From positions 620,001 through 684,000 of the forward strand of contig NZ_CP011270.1 of the NCBI RefSeq assembly GCF_001610835.1: DNA of 64,000 nucleotides. Direction: 5' to 3'. The stretch's first letter is position 1. Each line of letters begins with the position of its first letter. Both the position numbers and the translations under genes were made by a program. The DNA is from Planctomyces sp. SH-PL14 (GTDB lineage: Bacteria > Planctomycetota > Planctomycetia > Planctomycetales > Planctomycetaceae). Positions 1 to 9,205 of this stretch are shown piece by piece. The notes under the pieces are model-generated. The model made no database searches. It was given only the letters and a program-made list of their open reading frames with translations, and was not told the origin of the DNA.

Positions 1-554
1 CCAAGAAGGGGCTCGACCTCCTGATCCGCGCCTTCGCGGCCCAGGCCGATCGGGACGAGACGCTGCACCTCGTGGTGGCGGGGACCGGCGACCCCGCGTA
101 CGTCGCCAGTCTCCAGGCCCTGTCGCAGTCGCTCGGGATCGAGCGGCGAATGACCTGGACCGGGATGCTGACGGGGGACCTCAAGTGGGGCGCGTTCCGG
201 ACCGCCGAGGCGTTCCTCCTCCCCTCGCATCATGAGAACTACGGGATCGCGGTCGTCGAGGCGCTCGCCTGCGGAACGCCGGTCGTGATCTCCTCCGCCA
301 TCAACATCTGGCCGGAGATCGAAGCGGACGAAGCGGGGCTGATCTGCGACGACAACGCCGCCTCGGCCGCTACCGCCCTTGGGCGCTGGCTGGACCTCGA
401 TCCCGCCGCGCGGCTGGGGATGCGGGACCGCGCTGCGGCGTGTTTCGCAACCCGTTTTTCCGCGGAGCAGGCCTGCCGGCAGTTCCTGGACCTGCTGCGC
501 GCGAGCGGCGTCGGCGACCGGCCGCGGCCCTCGCGGACGATCGCCGCCACCTGA
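1..554 (+). CDS. Glycosyltransferase family 4, C-terminal part (5' end outside window)
   Basis: The frame is open from the first full codon at base 3, so the gene begins before the window and 183 C-terminal residues remain. They form the nucleotide-sugar-binding domain of a GT-B retaining glycosyltransferase (Glycos_transf_1 family): KKGLDLLIRAF at the left edge, then an E-x7-E motif in HENYGIAVVEALACGTPVV, which contacts the donor sugar nucleotide in this family. Enzymes of this kind add a sugar to a lipid-linked or growing glycan on the cytoplasmic side of the membrane. The stop lies 3 bases before the next glycosyltransferase gene, so the two should share a transcript. Donor and acceptor cannot be read from the sequence. 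Confidence 0.9.
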   Translation, partial: KKGLDLLIRAFAAQADRDETLHLVVAGTGDPAYVASLQALSQSLGIERRMTWTGMLTGDLKWGAFRTAEAFLLPSHHENYGIAVVEALACGTPVVISSAINIWPEIEADEAGLICDDNAASAATALGRWLDLDPAARLGMRDRAAACFATRFSAEQACRQFLDLLRASGVGDRPRPSRTIAAT

Positions 555-557
555 TCT

Positions 558-1523
558 ATGCGTAAGGATTCCCGCTCGATGAGCGGAACAAAATGTCCGT
601 TGTCGGTGATCATCCTCACCGGCAACGAGGAACGGAACATCGCCGAGTGCGTCGCCGACCTTGACTGGGCGGACGACGTGATCGTCGTCGATTCCTACAG
701 CACCGATGCGACCCTGGAGGAAGCGCGGCGGGCCCGGCCCGACGTGCGGATTTTTCAGAACCCGTTCGAGGACTTCGGACAGCAGCGGAACTGGGCCCTC
801 GACAAGACCGGGCCGCGGCACGGGTGGATCCTGTTCCTGGACGCGGACGAGCGGTGCCCGCCAGCCTTCGCCGAAGCGATCCGGCGGACGGTGGCCGACC
901 CGGGCGAGAAGGTCGGATTCTTCCTCTGCTATCGGAACATGTTTCTCGGCCAGTGGATCAAGCGGTCGACGTTCTTCCCCTCGTGGCAGCTGCGGCTGTT
1001 GAAGCAGGGGGAGGTCCGATATCGGAAGGAAGGTCACGGGCAGCGGGAACTGACCGACGGCCCGCTCGGGTTCATTCAGGAGCCGTACGACCACTACGGC
1101 TTCAGCAAGGGGGTGGCGGACTGGATTGCCCGCCACAACCAGTATTCGACCGACGAAGTTGAGTTGATCCTGCGGCTGGCGGCCGAGCCGCTGCAGCTAA
1201 CGGACCTGCTGCGGCGGGACCCGGTGGTCCGCCGCCGATGTCTCAAGCGGATCGCGGCGAGAATCCCGCTGCGTCCCATGACGCGGTTTCTGTATTCGTA
1301 TATTGTTCGCGGAGGGTTTCTGGACGGGTTGGCTGGCTGGCACTACTGCCTGCTTCGGGCGTCGCACGAGATTCACGTGCAGGCCAAGCTCGTGGAGTGC
1401 GCCAGGCAACAGGAGTCCCAGCGGACCGCCGGGGCGGCGGATCGCTTCAAGGATGCGGGTGTCGATCGACTGCGGGAGTCTCAGGCGTCTCCGCTGGGCG
1501 AGTCCTCGAAATCGCCGCCGTGA
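558..1523 (+). CDS. Glycosyltransferase family 2 (WaaE/KdtX-like)
   Basis: This 321-residue protein carries a GT-A fold catalytic domain in its first 230 residues: LSVIILTGNEERNIAECV at the start of the domain, VVDSYSTDAT for nucleotide binding, and the metal-binding FLDADER. The pattern resembles the WaaE/KdtX branch that adds beta-linked glucose to lipopolysaccharide core, although the acceptor here is unknown. The last 40 residues are polar and probably disordered. An in-frame ATG at 579 would give a protein shorter by seven residues that starts MSGTKCPLSV; neither start has a clear Shine-Dalgarno sequence. It sits between another glycosyltransferase and the amidotransferase at the head of the polysaccharide island. 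Confidence 0.9.
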   Translation: MRKDSRSMSGTKCPLSVIILTGNEERNIAECVADLDWADDVIVVDSYSTDATLEEARRARPDVRIFQNPFEDFGQQRNWALDKTGPRHGWILFLDADERCPPAFAEAIRRTVADPGEKVGFFLCYRNMFLGQWIKRSTFFPSWQLRLLKQGEVRYRKEGHGQRELTDGPLGFIQEPYDHYGFSKGVADWIARHNQYSTDEVELILRLAAEPLQLTDLLRRDPVVRRRCLKRIAARIPLRPMTRFLYSYIVRGGFLDGLAGWHYCLLRASHEIHVQAKLVECARQQESQRTAGAADRFKDAGVDRLRESQASPLGESSKSPP

Positions 1524-1557
1524 GATGACATGACTCACCCCTCAAAGGGTCGGGAGC

Positions 1558-3564
1558 ATGTGCGGGTTTGCGGGCGTTGTGAATGCCGGGAGTCGCCATC
1601 TCCTGAGCCGGATGCTCGCGGTGCAGCAGCACCGCGGCCCCGATGACGAGGGATGCGACTGGATCGAATCCCGATCGGGAGACGTCGTCGGACTGGGGAG
1701 CCGCCGACTTTCGATCCTGGACCTTTCGGCGGCGGGCCACATGCCGATGTGGAACGCCGACCGGTCAATCGGCCTGGCCTACAACGGCGAGGTCTACAAC
1801 CATCAGGAGCTCCGCCGCGAACTCGAGCAGGCAGGCCACACGTTCCGCACCCGGACCGACACGGAAGTGGTCCTGGCCCTGTACGAGCGGGAGGGGGTGG
1901 CGGGCTTCCGCCGGCTGCGTGGGATGTTCGCCTGCTGCCTGTGGGACGACCGGAGGAACGAGCTGGTCCTGGCTCGCGACCCGTTCGGCATCAAGCCTCT
2001 GTATTACTACCACCGGGGTCGGACGTTCGCCTGCGCGTCCGAGCTCAAGGCGCTCCTCGAGCTCCCCGAGGTGGACCGCGCGATCGATCCCGAATCGGTC
2101 AACCAGTACCTGACGTTCCTGTGGATCCCCGAGCCCCGCACCCTGCTGAAGCACGTCCACAAGCTCCCTCCCGGCTACTACGCCGTGGTGAAGGAGGGGC
2201 GGATGGAACGGACCGAATACTGGGACGCCGCCTTCCCGCCGGAGCGGACGTCGTACAGCGTTCCGGCGGAGGAGCTGCGGCGGGAGACGCGGCGGCGGCT
2301 GGAAACGGCGGTGCGGGAACAGCTCGTCAGCGACCGCCCGGTCGGCGCCTTCCTCAGCGCGGGACTCGACTCGACCTCGATCGTGGCCTGCATTCCCCGG
2401 GAGGAACGGGAGCGGCTACGGACCTACACGATCACCTTCCCACAATCGGTCCGGCGGGGGGAGGTGGGGTTCGACGATCCGGACGTCGCCCGGCGGACGG
2501 CGGAGGCGCTGGGGACGCAGCATCAGGAGATCGTCGTCGAGCCGCGGGTGGCGGACCTCCTGGAGCGGCTGGTCTGGCACATGGACGACCCGGTCGCCGA
2601 TCCGGCGATCGTGATGGATTACCTCGTCTGCCGGGAGGCGGCGAAATCGTCGACGGTCCTGCTTTCGGGAGTCGGCGGCGACGAGATCTTCGGCGGGTAT
2701 CGCAAGTACTGCGCGCACTACCTGGCCCGGCATTACCAGCGGATCCCGGGAATGATCCGCCGGCGGGCGCTCGAGCCGATGATCCGGCGGCTCCCGACCC
2801 TGACGAGCGGCGGATGCCAGGGGTGGGTCCGGCTGGTAAAGAAGATGGCGGCGAGCGGCTCGCTCCCCGCCCGCGAGCGGTTCCTGACCGACTCGACGTA
2901 CATGGACCGGGAGTTCAAACGGGAGCTCCTCTCCGCCGACATGTGGAACGAGACGCGGGGGTTCGACCCTTGGACGCGGCACTGGGAGGCCTTTGAAAAG
3001 GTGGCCCATGCCGACTTCCTCCACCAGATGCTCTATGTCGACACCAAGACGTTCCTCCCGAGCCTGAACCTGAACTACAACGACAAGATGAGCATGGCCT
3101 GCTCGGTCGAGGTTCGCGTACCGTTCCTAGATCAGGAGCTGTACGAGTTCGCGGCGTGGCAGGTCCCCCCGCGGGAGAAGGTCCGGGTCGGCGCGTCCAT
3201 CCGGACCAAGGTCCTGCTCCGGTCCGCCATGCAGGGGGCGATCCCGTCCGAAGTCCTGCGGCAGCGGAAAGCGGGGTTTGCCGCGCCGGTGGGCTGCTGG
3301 CTGCGGGGCGAGCTGCGGGAGATGGTGACGGGACTCCTCTCCGACGCCCGGTTCGCCGCCCGCGGGATCTTCCATCCGCAGCAGGTCGAGCGGCTCATCA
3401 CGGAACATACGCGGGGACTGCGGGACCACTCCCTGCAGCTGTGGCAGGTCCTGACGCTGGAGCTCTGGTTCCGGCAGTTCGTCGACTCCCCGGCTCCCTC
3501 GTCGTCCCCGCCCCCGTCCCCCCCGCCCTCGCCTCCTCCTTCCCCTTCCCTCTCTCTGGTGTGA
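1558..3564 (+). CDS. asnB: Asparagine synthase-type glutamine amidotransferase (AsnB family)
   Basis: The start MCGFAGVV exposes the N-terminal nucleophile Cys2 of a class II glutaminase after methionine removal, and YNGEVYNHQELR and RTDTEVVLALYE are typical of that domain (about residues 1-200). The C-terminal half holds the PP-loop SAGLDSTSIVA that binds ATP in the synthetase domain. The family transfers ammonia from glutamine to a carboxylate activated by ATP. Inside polysaccharide clusters such proteins are often thought to amidate uronic acids rather than make asparagine, which fits the context but is inference. The 668 residues end in a Pro/Ser-rich tail of about 25 residues encoded by a C-rich simple repeat (3488-3556). 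The downstream methyltransferase starts inside the stop codon. Confidence 0.88.
   Translation: MCGFAGVVNAGSRHLLSRMLAVQQHRGPDDEGCDWIESRSGDVVGLGSRRLSILDLSAAGHMPMWNADRSIGLAYNGEVYNHQELRRELEQAGHTFRTRTDTEVVLALYEREGVAGFRRLRGMFACCLWDDRRNELVLARDPFGIKPLYYYHRGRTFACASELKALLELPEVDRAIDPESVNQYLTFLWIPEPRTLLKHVHKLPPGYYAVVKEGRMERTEYWDAAFPPERTSYSVPAEELRRETRRRLETAVREQLVSDRPVGAFLSAGLDSTSIVACIPREERERLRTYTITFPQSVRRGEVGFDDPDVARRTAEALGTQHQEIVVEPRVADLLERLVWHMDDPVADPAIVMDYLVCREAAKSSTVLLSGVGGDEIFGGYRKYCAHYLARHYQRIPGMIRRRALEPMIRRLPTLTSGGCQGWVRLVKKMAASGSLPARERFLTDSTYMDREFKRELLSADMWNETRGFDPWTRHWEAFEKVAHADFLHQMLYVDTKTFLPSLNLNYNDKMSMACSVEVRVPFLDQELYEFAAWQVPPREKVRVGASIRTKVLLRSAMQGAIPSEVLRQRKAGFAAPVGCWLRGELREMVTGLLSDARFAARGIFHPQQVERLITEHTRGLRDHSLQLWQVLTLELWFRQFVDSPAPSSSPPPSPPPSPPPSPSLSLV
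3488..3556 (+). repeat. C-rich simple repeat coding a Pro/Ser tail
   Basis: A run dominated by C and T with the recurring units ccgccctc and cctcctcc encodes repeated SPPP units at the end of the amidotransferase. It looks like slippage-prone low-complexity DNA, so tail length may vary between strains. It has no spacers and is not a CRISPR. Confidence 0.65.
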
Positions 3565-4316
3565 GATCGTCTGTGCGGCAGTGGTTGAAATGGATGCTGT
3601 TTCCCGGTCTCAATCTGCATTCCCGGCTGCGGACCCGTCTCCTGCCGAGGTACGTCGGCCGCCCGCAGGGGAATCAGGACCGCGTCGTTCTGGACGCGGG
3701 TTGCGGCAACGGCTCGCTGGCGTGGCAGGCCTACAAGCTCGGCAACCGCGTGATCGGCGTGTCGATCAAGGACGAAGTCGCCCGCAATCGCCGGCTGTTC
3801 AATGAGTTCCACGGCATCCGCGAAGGGCGGCTGAGTTTTCGCGACCTGAATCTCTATGACATCGAGTCGCTGGGGGAGCCGGTCGACGAGATCATCTGCA
3901 CGGAGGTCATGGAGCACATCCGGGGCGACGAGCAGGTCTGCCGGAGCTTTTTCAAGATCCTGAAGCCGGGCGGAACGCTCCATATCTGCTGCCCCAACGC
4001 GGAGCATCCGTATCACCGGGCCTATCCGCTCGACCACGACGAGACCGGGGGGCACGTGCGGCCGGGCTACACGTATGACACTTATCGAAAACTCCTGGAG
4101 CCGATCGGCTTCGAACTCTCCGAGCCGATCGGAGTCGGGGGCCCGATCCGCCAGACCTGCAACGTGGCGATCACCCGCGCCCAGGAAGTCGCCGGGCTGC
4201 CGGCGGGGCTCGTCGCCTTCGCCCTCCTCCAGCCGCTTTCGCTCTTCGACCGCGGCGAGCCTCGCGTCCCCTACAGCCTGTATGTCCGCGCCCGCAAGCC
4301 GGAGACCCGGACCTGA
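3561..4316 (+). CDS. SAM-dependent methyltransferase
   Basis: A class I methyltransferase of 251 residues. Motif I is VVLDAGCGNGSLAWQAY, the acidic post-I region follows, and CTEVMEHI matches the UbiE/Methyltransf_11 pattern. The product probably methylates a sugar or glycan precursor in the cytoplasm. The start chosen is GTG at 3561, which overlaps the stop of the preceding amidotransferase by 4 bases (GTGA); the frame is open further upstream but would run deep into that gene. GTG 3573 or ATG 3594 are weaker alternatives. Its own stop overlaps the next start (TGATG at 4314-4318), pointing to translational coupling. Confidence 0.85.
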   Translation: MRSSVRQWLKWMLFPGLNLHSRLRTRLLPRYVGRPQGNQDRVVLDAGCGNGSLAWQAYKLGNRVIGVSIKDEVARNRRLFNEFHGIREGRLSFRDLNLYDIESLGEPVDEIICTEVMEHIRGDEQVCRSFFKILKPGGTLHICCPNAEHPYHRAYPLDHDETGGHVRPGYTYDTYRKLLEPIGFELSEPIGVGGPIRQTCNVAITRAQEVAGLPAGLVAFALLQPLSLFDRGEPRVPYSLYVRARKPETRT

Positions 4317-5647
4317 TGTCCCTGATTGATGGCAGTCGGTCCGGAGCAGCGGCCGATCTTCACGCTTCCGGCCCCGCCGGCCGCCCCGCCGGCGATCCTC
4401 CGAAAGTCCTTGTCGCGCAGCTCGGCGCCAGGCGGCATTATGCCGTCCCGGCGGCTCTGCACTCCGCCGGAGCGCTCCACGGACTTTATACCGACTTGTA
4501 TCTGGGCCCGGGGCGCGCCTCCGGACTGCTCCGGTCGCTTTCGAGCGGCCTGGGAATCCCCGCGCTGAAACGGCTGGCCGGCCGGACCTCAGAAGGGATC
4601 CCCGCAGCCCGGATTCGAGCCTTCCCCCTGTTCGGAGCCGAGTACAAGGTGCGGGCCACGATCGCGAGAAGACGCCAGCGCCTGACGAAGACCTGGATCT
4701 GGGCCGGTCGCGCCTTCAATCGGCGCTGTCTCCAGGCGGGACTGGGGGCAGCCGAGGTCGTTTACGCCTATTCGTCCGCCGCGCTGGAAGTGTTCGAGGC
4801 GGCCAAAGCGCGGGGCATCAAGTGCGTTCTGGATCATGCGACCGCCCCCCGCCATCTGGAAATGGCGCTGGTTCAGCGGGAAATCGATCGCTACCCGGGA
4901 TGGGGGGCGCCGGAGGCGCACGATCCCTGGCTGGACGAGTATGTGGAGCGGCAACGCGCGGAGGCCATCCTGGCCGACCAGATCCTCTGCGGTTCGGCGT
5001 TCGTTCGGACGCTGGTCGAGGAAGCCTGGGGGCTGGGGCACAAATGCTCGATCGTTCCGCTCGGGCTGCGAGTCCCCGCGGAACCGGCCGTGCGCGAGCC
5101 TCGGACCGAGGGCCCCTTACGCGTCCTGTTCGTCGGCGATGAGCCGATCCGCAAGGGGCTCCCGGAACTGGCGGCCGCCGCGGAAATGGTCCCTCCGGAG
5201 ACCTGTCACTTCCGTGCCGTCGGCGATCTGGATCTGGCCGAACCCGGCCGACGGCAAGCCGCGCGGCGGATCGACCTGAGACCCCGGGCGGCCCGGGCGG
5301 AAATGAATGGCCACTACGACTGGGCGGACGTTCTGGTCCTCCCTTCCGTCAGCGACACCTTTGCGATCGTCGTCCTGGAAGCTCTCGCGAGGGGCGTCCC
5401 CGCGATCGTCTCCACGAACACCGGGGCCGCCGACGCGATCGTCGCGGGGATGAACGGGTTCGTGACTCCTCCATTCGAACCGGCGCCGATCGCTGAAGCT
5501 CTGGGAGTGCTGGCGGCCGACCGCTCCCTCCTCAATTCCATGTCACAGGCGTCGCAGGAAAGCGTCCGCGCCTTCGACATCCAGACTTACGCCGATCGAC
5601 TCGTTCAAGCCCTGGGCCACAAGGTGGAGACGGCACCCTCCGTATGA
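4316..5647 (+). CDS. Glycosyltransferase family 4
   Basis: A 443-residue GT-B glycosyltransferase. The N-terminal acceptor domain is divergent, while the C-terminal half shows LRVLFVGDEPIRKGLPEL and the late donor-binding region DVLVLPSVSDTFAIVVLEA followed by LARGVPAIVSTNTGAADAI. In the usual E-x7-E motif the first Glu is replaced (DTFAIVVLE), so donor binding may differ from its relatives. It starts within the stop of the methyltransferase and ends with the ATGA overlap that opens the oxidoreductase gene, placing it in a tightly coupled run from about 1.5 to 7.8 kb. Confidence 0.88.
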   Translation: MSLIDGSRSGAAADLHASGPAGRPAGDPPKVLVAQLGARRHYAVPAALHSAGALHGLYTDLYLGPGRASGLLRSLSSGLGIPALKRLAGRTSEGIPAARIRAFPLFGAEYKVRATIARRRQRLTKTWIWAGRAFNRRCLQAGLGAAEVVYAYSSAALEVFEAAKARGIKCVLDHATAPRHLEMALVQREIDRYPGWGAPEAHDPWLDEYVERQRAEAILADQILCGSAFVRTLVEEAWGLGHKCSIVPLGLRVPAEPAVREPRTEGPLRVLFVGDEPIRKGLPELAAAAEMVPPETCHFRAVGDLDLAEPGRRQAARRIDLRPRAARAEMNGHYDWADVLVLPSVSDTFAIVVLEALARGVPAIVSTNTGAADAIVAGMNGFVTPPFEPAPIAEALGVLAADRSLLNSMSQASQESVRAFDIQTYADRLVQALGHKVETAPSV

Positions 5648-7845
5648 AACAGATCCTTCAACATCGCAAGCAGGGCGATGTCCGCGTCCACGACGTCCCG
5701 CCTCCGCAGCTGCGCAGCGGCGGAGTCCTTGTGAGGAATCGCGCCTCGCTGATCTCGGCGGGGACCGAGAAGGCGGGGATCGAGCTGACGCGGCAGAGTC
5801 TCGTCGGGATGGCGCAGGAGCGCCCGGACCTCGTCCGGCGGGTCCTCGACAAGGTCCAGAAGGACGGGGTCCTGGCGACCTGGAACGCCGTCCGGGACCA
5901 GCTCGACCGCCATGTCCCGCTCGGGTACAGCTGCGCCGGGACGGTCGCCGCGCGGAGCGCCGAGGTGACCGAGCTCGAAGTCGGCCAGCTCGTTGCCTGC
6001 GCCGGGGCGGGACATGCCTGCCACGCGGAGGTCAACTTCGTTCCCCGGCTGCTCGCCGCGGCGGTGCCGGAGGGGGTGTCCGCAGAGCAGGCGGCCTACG
6101 CCACGGTCGGCTCGATCGCCCTCCAGGGGATCCGCAACGCGAACGTCCAGCTCGGCGAGTCGGTGGCGGTGATCGGCCTGGGGCTGATCGGCCAGCTCGC
6201 GGTGCAGATCCTGAAGTCGGCCGGGTGCCGGGTGCTCGGCTTCGACGTCTCGGAGGCGCGGGCGTCCCTCGCCATGGAGCACGGGGCGCTGTCTGCCTTC
6301 GGCGCGCTCGGCGCGAAGGAGGCGGGCGAAGCGGGACGGCTGACGCGCGGCCGAGGCGTCGATGCGGTCCTGATCTGCGCCGCGACCAAGAGCAACGATC
6401 CGATCGAGTTCGCGGCGAAGATCTCCCGCGACCGCGGGAAGGTCGTGATGGTCGGCGTGACGGGCATGGATGTGCCGCGGAACGACTACTACCACAAGGA
6501 GCTCTCGCTCATCGTCTCCCGCTCCTACGGCCCCGGCCGGTACGACGCCTCTTACGAGGAGCGGGGAAACGACTACCCGGCGGGCTACGTCCGCTGGACG
6601 GAGCAGCGGAACCTGGAGGCGTTCCTCGACCTTGTTGCGGCCGGAAGCATCCGGCCCGAGCTCTTTACGACGCATCGCTTCCCGATCGCCGACGCCGACA
6701 AGGCGTACGAGCTGATCCTCGGCGGGAGCGAGCCGTACCTCGGCGTCATCCTGGATTATCCCGCGTCGGCTCCCGGCTTGGAGTCGACCGCCGCGACAAA
6801 CGGCGAAAGCAACTCGACAACCCGGATCGCGCTCGCGGGAACGAATCCGGAAACGGCGGGGGGGCGCGCGACCGGAGTCTCGTTCGTCGGCGTCGGCAAC
6901 TTTGCCCGCGGAACGCTGCTGCCGCACCTGCGGGCCCTTCCCGGCCTTCGCCACGAGGGTCTCCTCTCCGCCTCCGGGCACTCCGCGGCGACGACTGGCG
7001 AGAAGTTCGGGTTCCGGTACTGCACATCCCGGCTCGAAGACCTCCTCGACGACGGCGCCACGGACGCGGTCTTCATCGCCACCCGGCACTCGCAGCACGC
7101 GGAGCTCGCCAGCCAGGCACTTCGCGCCGGCAAGGCGGTCTTCGTCGAGAAGCCGCTGGCGGTCAATGGGGATCAGCTCCGGTCACTGGTCCGGACGACG
7201 GTCGAGACCGGCGGTCGGGTGATGGCCGGATTCAACCGGCGGTTCGCTCCCCTTGCGCGGGCGCTCAAGGAGCACCTCGTCGGGGCCGGCCCGCTGACCA
7301 TGCATTACCGGGTCAATGCGGGCCCGTTGCCGCACGACCACTGGCTCGCCGCGCCGGACGAAGGGGGCCGGATCATCGGCGAAGGGTGCCACTTCCTCGA
7401 CTTCTTCGCATTCCTCTGCGGAGCCCGGCCCCGCTCAGTCTTCGCGACCCCGGCGGGGGGCGAAGGAGCCGACGACCTCGATCTCGTGGTCTCCTACGAG
7501 GATGGCTCCGTCGGCCATCTGAGCTACTGCACGACAGGAGCCAGCGCGACGCCGAAGGAGCGCGTGGAAATCTTCGGCGGGGGGCGGAGCGGACTCCTCG
7601 ACGACTTCCGCCGTCTGGAACTGCACCGCGGTCCGCGGCGGAGCGTCCGCGGCGGACGCTGGAGCCGCCAGGACAAGGGGCATCGGGCGGAGCTTCAGGC
7701 CTTCCTCGAGGCGGTCCAGACCGGCGGTCCGACGCCGATCCCGTGGGAATCGCAGATCGACACGACCCTGACGACCTTCGCTGCCCTGCGGAGCGCCGCC
7801 GAAGGCCGGCACGTCCCGCTCGACGAGCTCCGCCGCGAGCTCTGA
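5644..7845 (+). CDS. Two-domain oxidoreductase (zinc-type dehydrogenase plus Gfo/Idh/MocA)
   Basis: The 733-residue protein fuses two dehydrogenases. Residues 1 to about 365 resemble the medium-chain alcohol dehydrogenase family, with the nucleotide-binding VAVIGLGLIGQLAVQIL. From about residue 400 a Gfo/Idh/MocA domain begins with GVSFVGVGNFARGTLLPHL and contains VFVEKPLAVN, the EKP motif of that family, and WLAAPDEGGRIIGEGCHF. Such fusions occur in bacterial polysaccharide clusters, usually beside a heparinase II/III-like gene and a WbuB-like glycosyltransferase, exactly as here. A role in oxidising or isomerising a nucleotide sugar is inferred. The ATG overlaps the previous stop by 4 bases. 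Confidence 0.9.
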   Translation: MKQILQHRKQGDVRVHDVPPPQLRSGGVLVRNRASLISAGTEKAGIELTRQSLVGMAQERPDLVRRVLDKVQKDGVLATWNAVRDQLDRHVPLGYSCAGTVAARSAEVTELEVGQLVACAGAGHACHAEVNFVPRLLAAAVPEGVSAEQAAYATVGSIALQGIRNANVQLGESVAVIGLGLIGQLAVQILKSAGCRVLGFDVSEARASLAMEHGALSAFGALGAKEAGEAGRLTRGRGVDAVLICAATKSNDPIEFAAKISRDRGKVVMVGVTGMDVPRNDYYHKELSLIVSRSYGPGRYDASYEERGNDYPAGYVRWTEQRNLEAFLDLVAAGSIRPELFTTHRFPIADADKAYELILGGSEPYLGVILDYPASAPGLESTAATNGESNSTTRIALAGTNPETAGGRATGVSFVGVGNFARGTLLPHLRALPGLRHEGLLSASGHSAATTGEKFGFRYCTSRLEDLLDDGATDAVFIATRHSQHAELASQALRAGKAVFVEKPLAVNGDQLRSLVRTTVETGGRVMAGFNRRFAPLARALKEHLVGAGPLTMHYRVNAGPLPHDHWLAAPDEGGRIIGEGCHFLDFFAFLCGARPRSVFATPAGGEGADDLDLVVSYEDGSVGHLSYCTTGASATPKERVEIFGGGRSGLLDDFRRLELHRGPRRSVRGGRWSRQDKGHRAELQAFLEAVQTGGPTPIPWESQIDTTLTTFAALRSAAEGRHVPLDELRREL

Positions 7846-7900
7846 AAACCGCCCCCACAAGAGTCCCCTCCGCGGCCCCGCCGCATCCGAGTCCGGTCCG

Positions 7901-9205
7901 TTGCGAATCCTGTTCTTCAGCCACTACTTCCCTCCCGAGGTGAACGCCCCCGCCTCCCGGACGCACGCCCACACCGTCCGCTGGGCGCAGGAGGGGCATG
8001 ACGTGACGGTCATCACCTGCGCGCCGAACTGTCCTGACGGGGTGGTCTATCCCGGCTATCGCAATCGTCTCCTGCCGCAGATCGAGATGGTGGACGGCGT
8101 GCGGGTGGTCCGGGTCTGGACCTACGTCGCGGCGAATGCCGGGACAGCGAGGCGGATCGTCAACTTCCTGAGCTACATGGTCTCCGCCGCGGCGGCGGCC
8201 TTGTTCCGCCGGCGCCCCGACATCATCGTGGCGACCTCGCCGCAGTTCTTCTGCGGGTGGGCCGGCGTCCTCGCGTCGTGGCTGCGGTGGCTGCCGCTCG
8301 TCCTCGAGATCCGGGACATCTGGCCCGAGTCGATCGCCGCCGTCGGAGCGATGCGGAAAGGGCTCGTGCTCCGCGCTCTCGAGTTCCTCGAAGTCCGGAT
8401 GTACCGCGCCGCGCGGCACATCGTGACCGTCGGCGAGGGCTACCGGGAGCAGATCCTCGCCAAGGCCCCCGAAGCAGAGAGCCGGACGACGGTCATCACG
8501 AACGGCGTCGACACTCTCTTCCAGGAACCCGCGGCGCCCGACCTCGCGCTTCTCCGCCAGTATGGCCTGGAAGGAAAGTTCATTGTCTCGTACGTCGGGA
8601 CGATCGGGATGGCCCACGGCCTTGAAGTCACGATCGCGGCGGCCCGCCGGCTGAAGGACGAGGGGCGCGGCGACGTGGCGTTCCTGATCGTCGGCGACGG
8701 CGCCCGCCGGGCGGAGCTGGAAGAACTGGCCCGCGCGGAAGGGGTCTCCGACCTCGTCGTCTTTGCCGGCCGGATGCCGCGGGAGCGGATCCCCGGGGTC
8801 CTGGCCGCCTCCGACGCCTGCCTGATCCACCTCCGGAAATCGAGCCTGTTCGAGAAGGTCATCCCGTCCAAGATCTTCGAGACGATGGCTCTCGGCCGGC
8901 CCATGATCATGGGGGTCGAAGGGGAATCGCGGGAGATCGTCCTCCGCGCGGAGGCGGGCGTGCCGATGACCCCCGACTCTCCCGCGTCGCTCCTGGAGGC
9001 GATCGGAAGCCTCCAATCGCCGGAAGCCTCGGCCCAGCGACGCGGCACGCGGGCGAAGGAATTCGTCCGGCAGAACTACGACCGGGACGTGCTGGCCCGC
9101 CGCTACCTGCGGCTCCTCGAAACCGTGGCGGGGCGGCCCGTCGCCGCTCGCGCGCCTCGTCCCTCTTCTCCCGGTCCCGAAGCCGTCCCGGATCCCACGC
9201 CATGA
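7901..9205 (+). CDS. Glycosyltransferase family 4 (WbuB/WcaI-like)
   Basis: The protein of 434 residues opens with MRILFFSHYFPPEVNAPASR, the characteristic N terminus of WbuB-like GT4 enzymes, and continues with EIRDIWPESI and the donor-site region IPSKIFETMALGRPMIMG. WbuB-type enzymes commonly add an N-acetylated amino sugar. The start is a TTG at 7901, the only start that keeps the conserved N terminus; the preceding 55 bases show no gene. The 25 C-terminal residues are Pro/Arg-rich. The stop overlaps the next ATG (ATGA), so it is coupled to the methyltransferase. Confidence 0.9.
   Translation: MRILFFSHYFPPEVNAPASRTHAHTVRWAQEGHDVTVITCAPNCPDGVVYPGYRNRLLPQIEMVDGVRVVRVWTYVAANAGTARRIVNFLSYMVSAAAAALFRRRPDIIVATSPQFFCGWAGVLASWLRWLPLVLEIRDIWPESIAAVGAMRKGLVLRALEFLEVRMYRAARHIVTVGEGYREQILAKAPEAESRTTVITNGVDTLFQEPAAPDLALLRQYGLEGKFIVSYVGTIGMAHGLEVTIAAARRLKDEGRGDVAFLIVGDGARRAELEELARAEGVSDLVVFAGRMPRERIPGVLAASDACLIHLRKSSLFEKVIPSKIFETMALGRPMIMGVEGESREIVLRAEAGVPMTPDSPASLLEAIGSLQSPEASAQRRGTRAKEFVRQNYDRDVLARRYLRLLETVAGRPVAARAPRPSSPGPEAVPDPTP

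Noticed and set aside
3488-3556. Repeated C-rich units that might suggest a CRISPR or VNTR array
   Set aside because: No spacers and the units are in frame, coding a Pro/Ser tail. Treated as a coding simple repeat.
5605-7098. Long minus-strand open frame (497 codons) opposite the two-domain oxidoreductase
   Set aside because: It lies wholly antisense to a gene with clear domains. High GC at third positions keeps antisense frames open.
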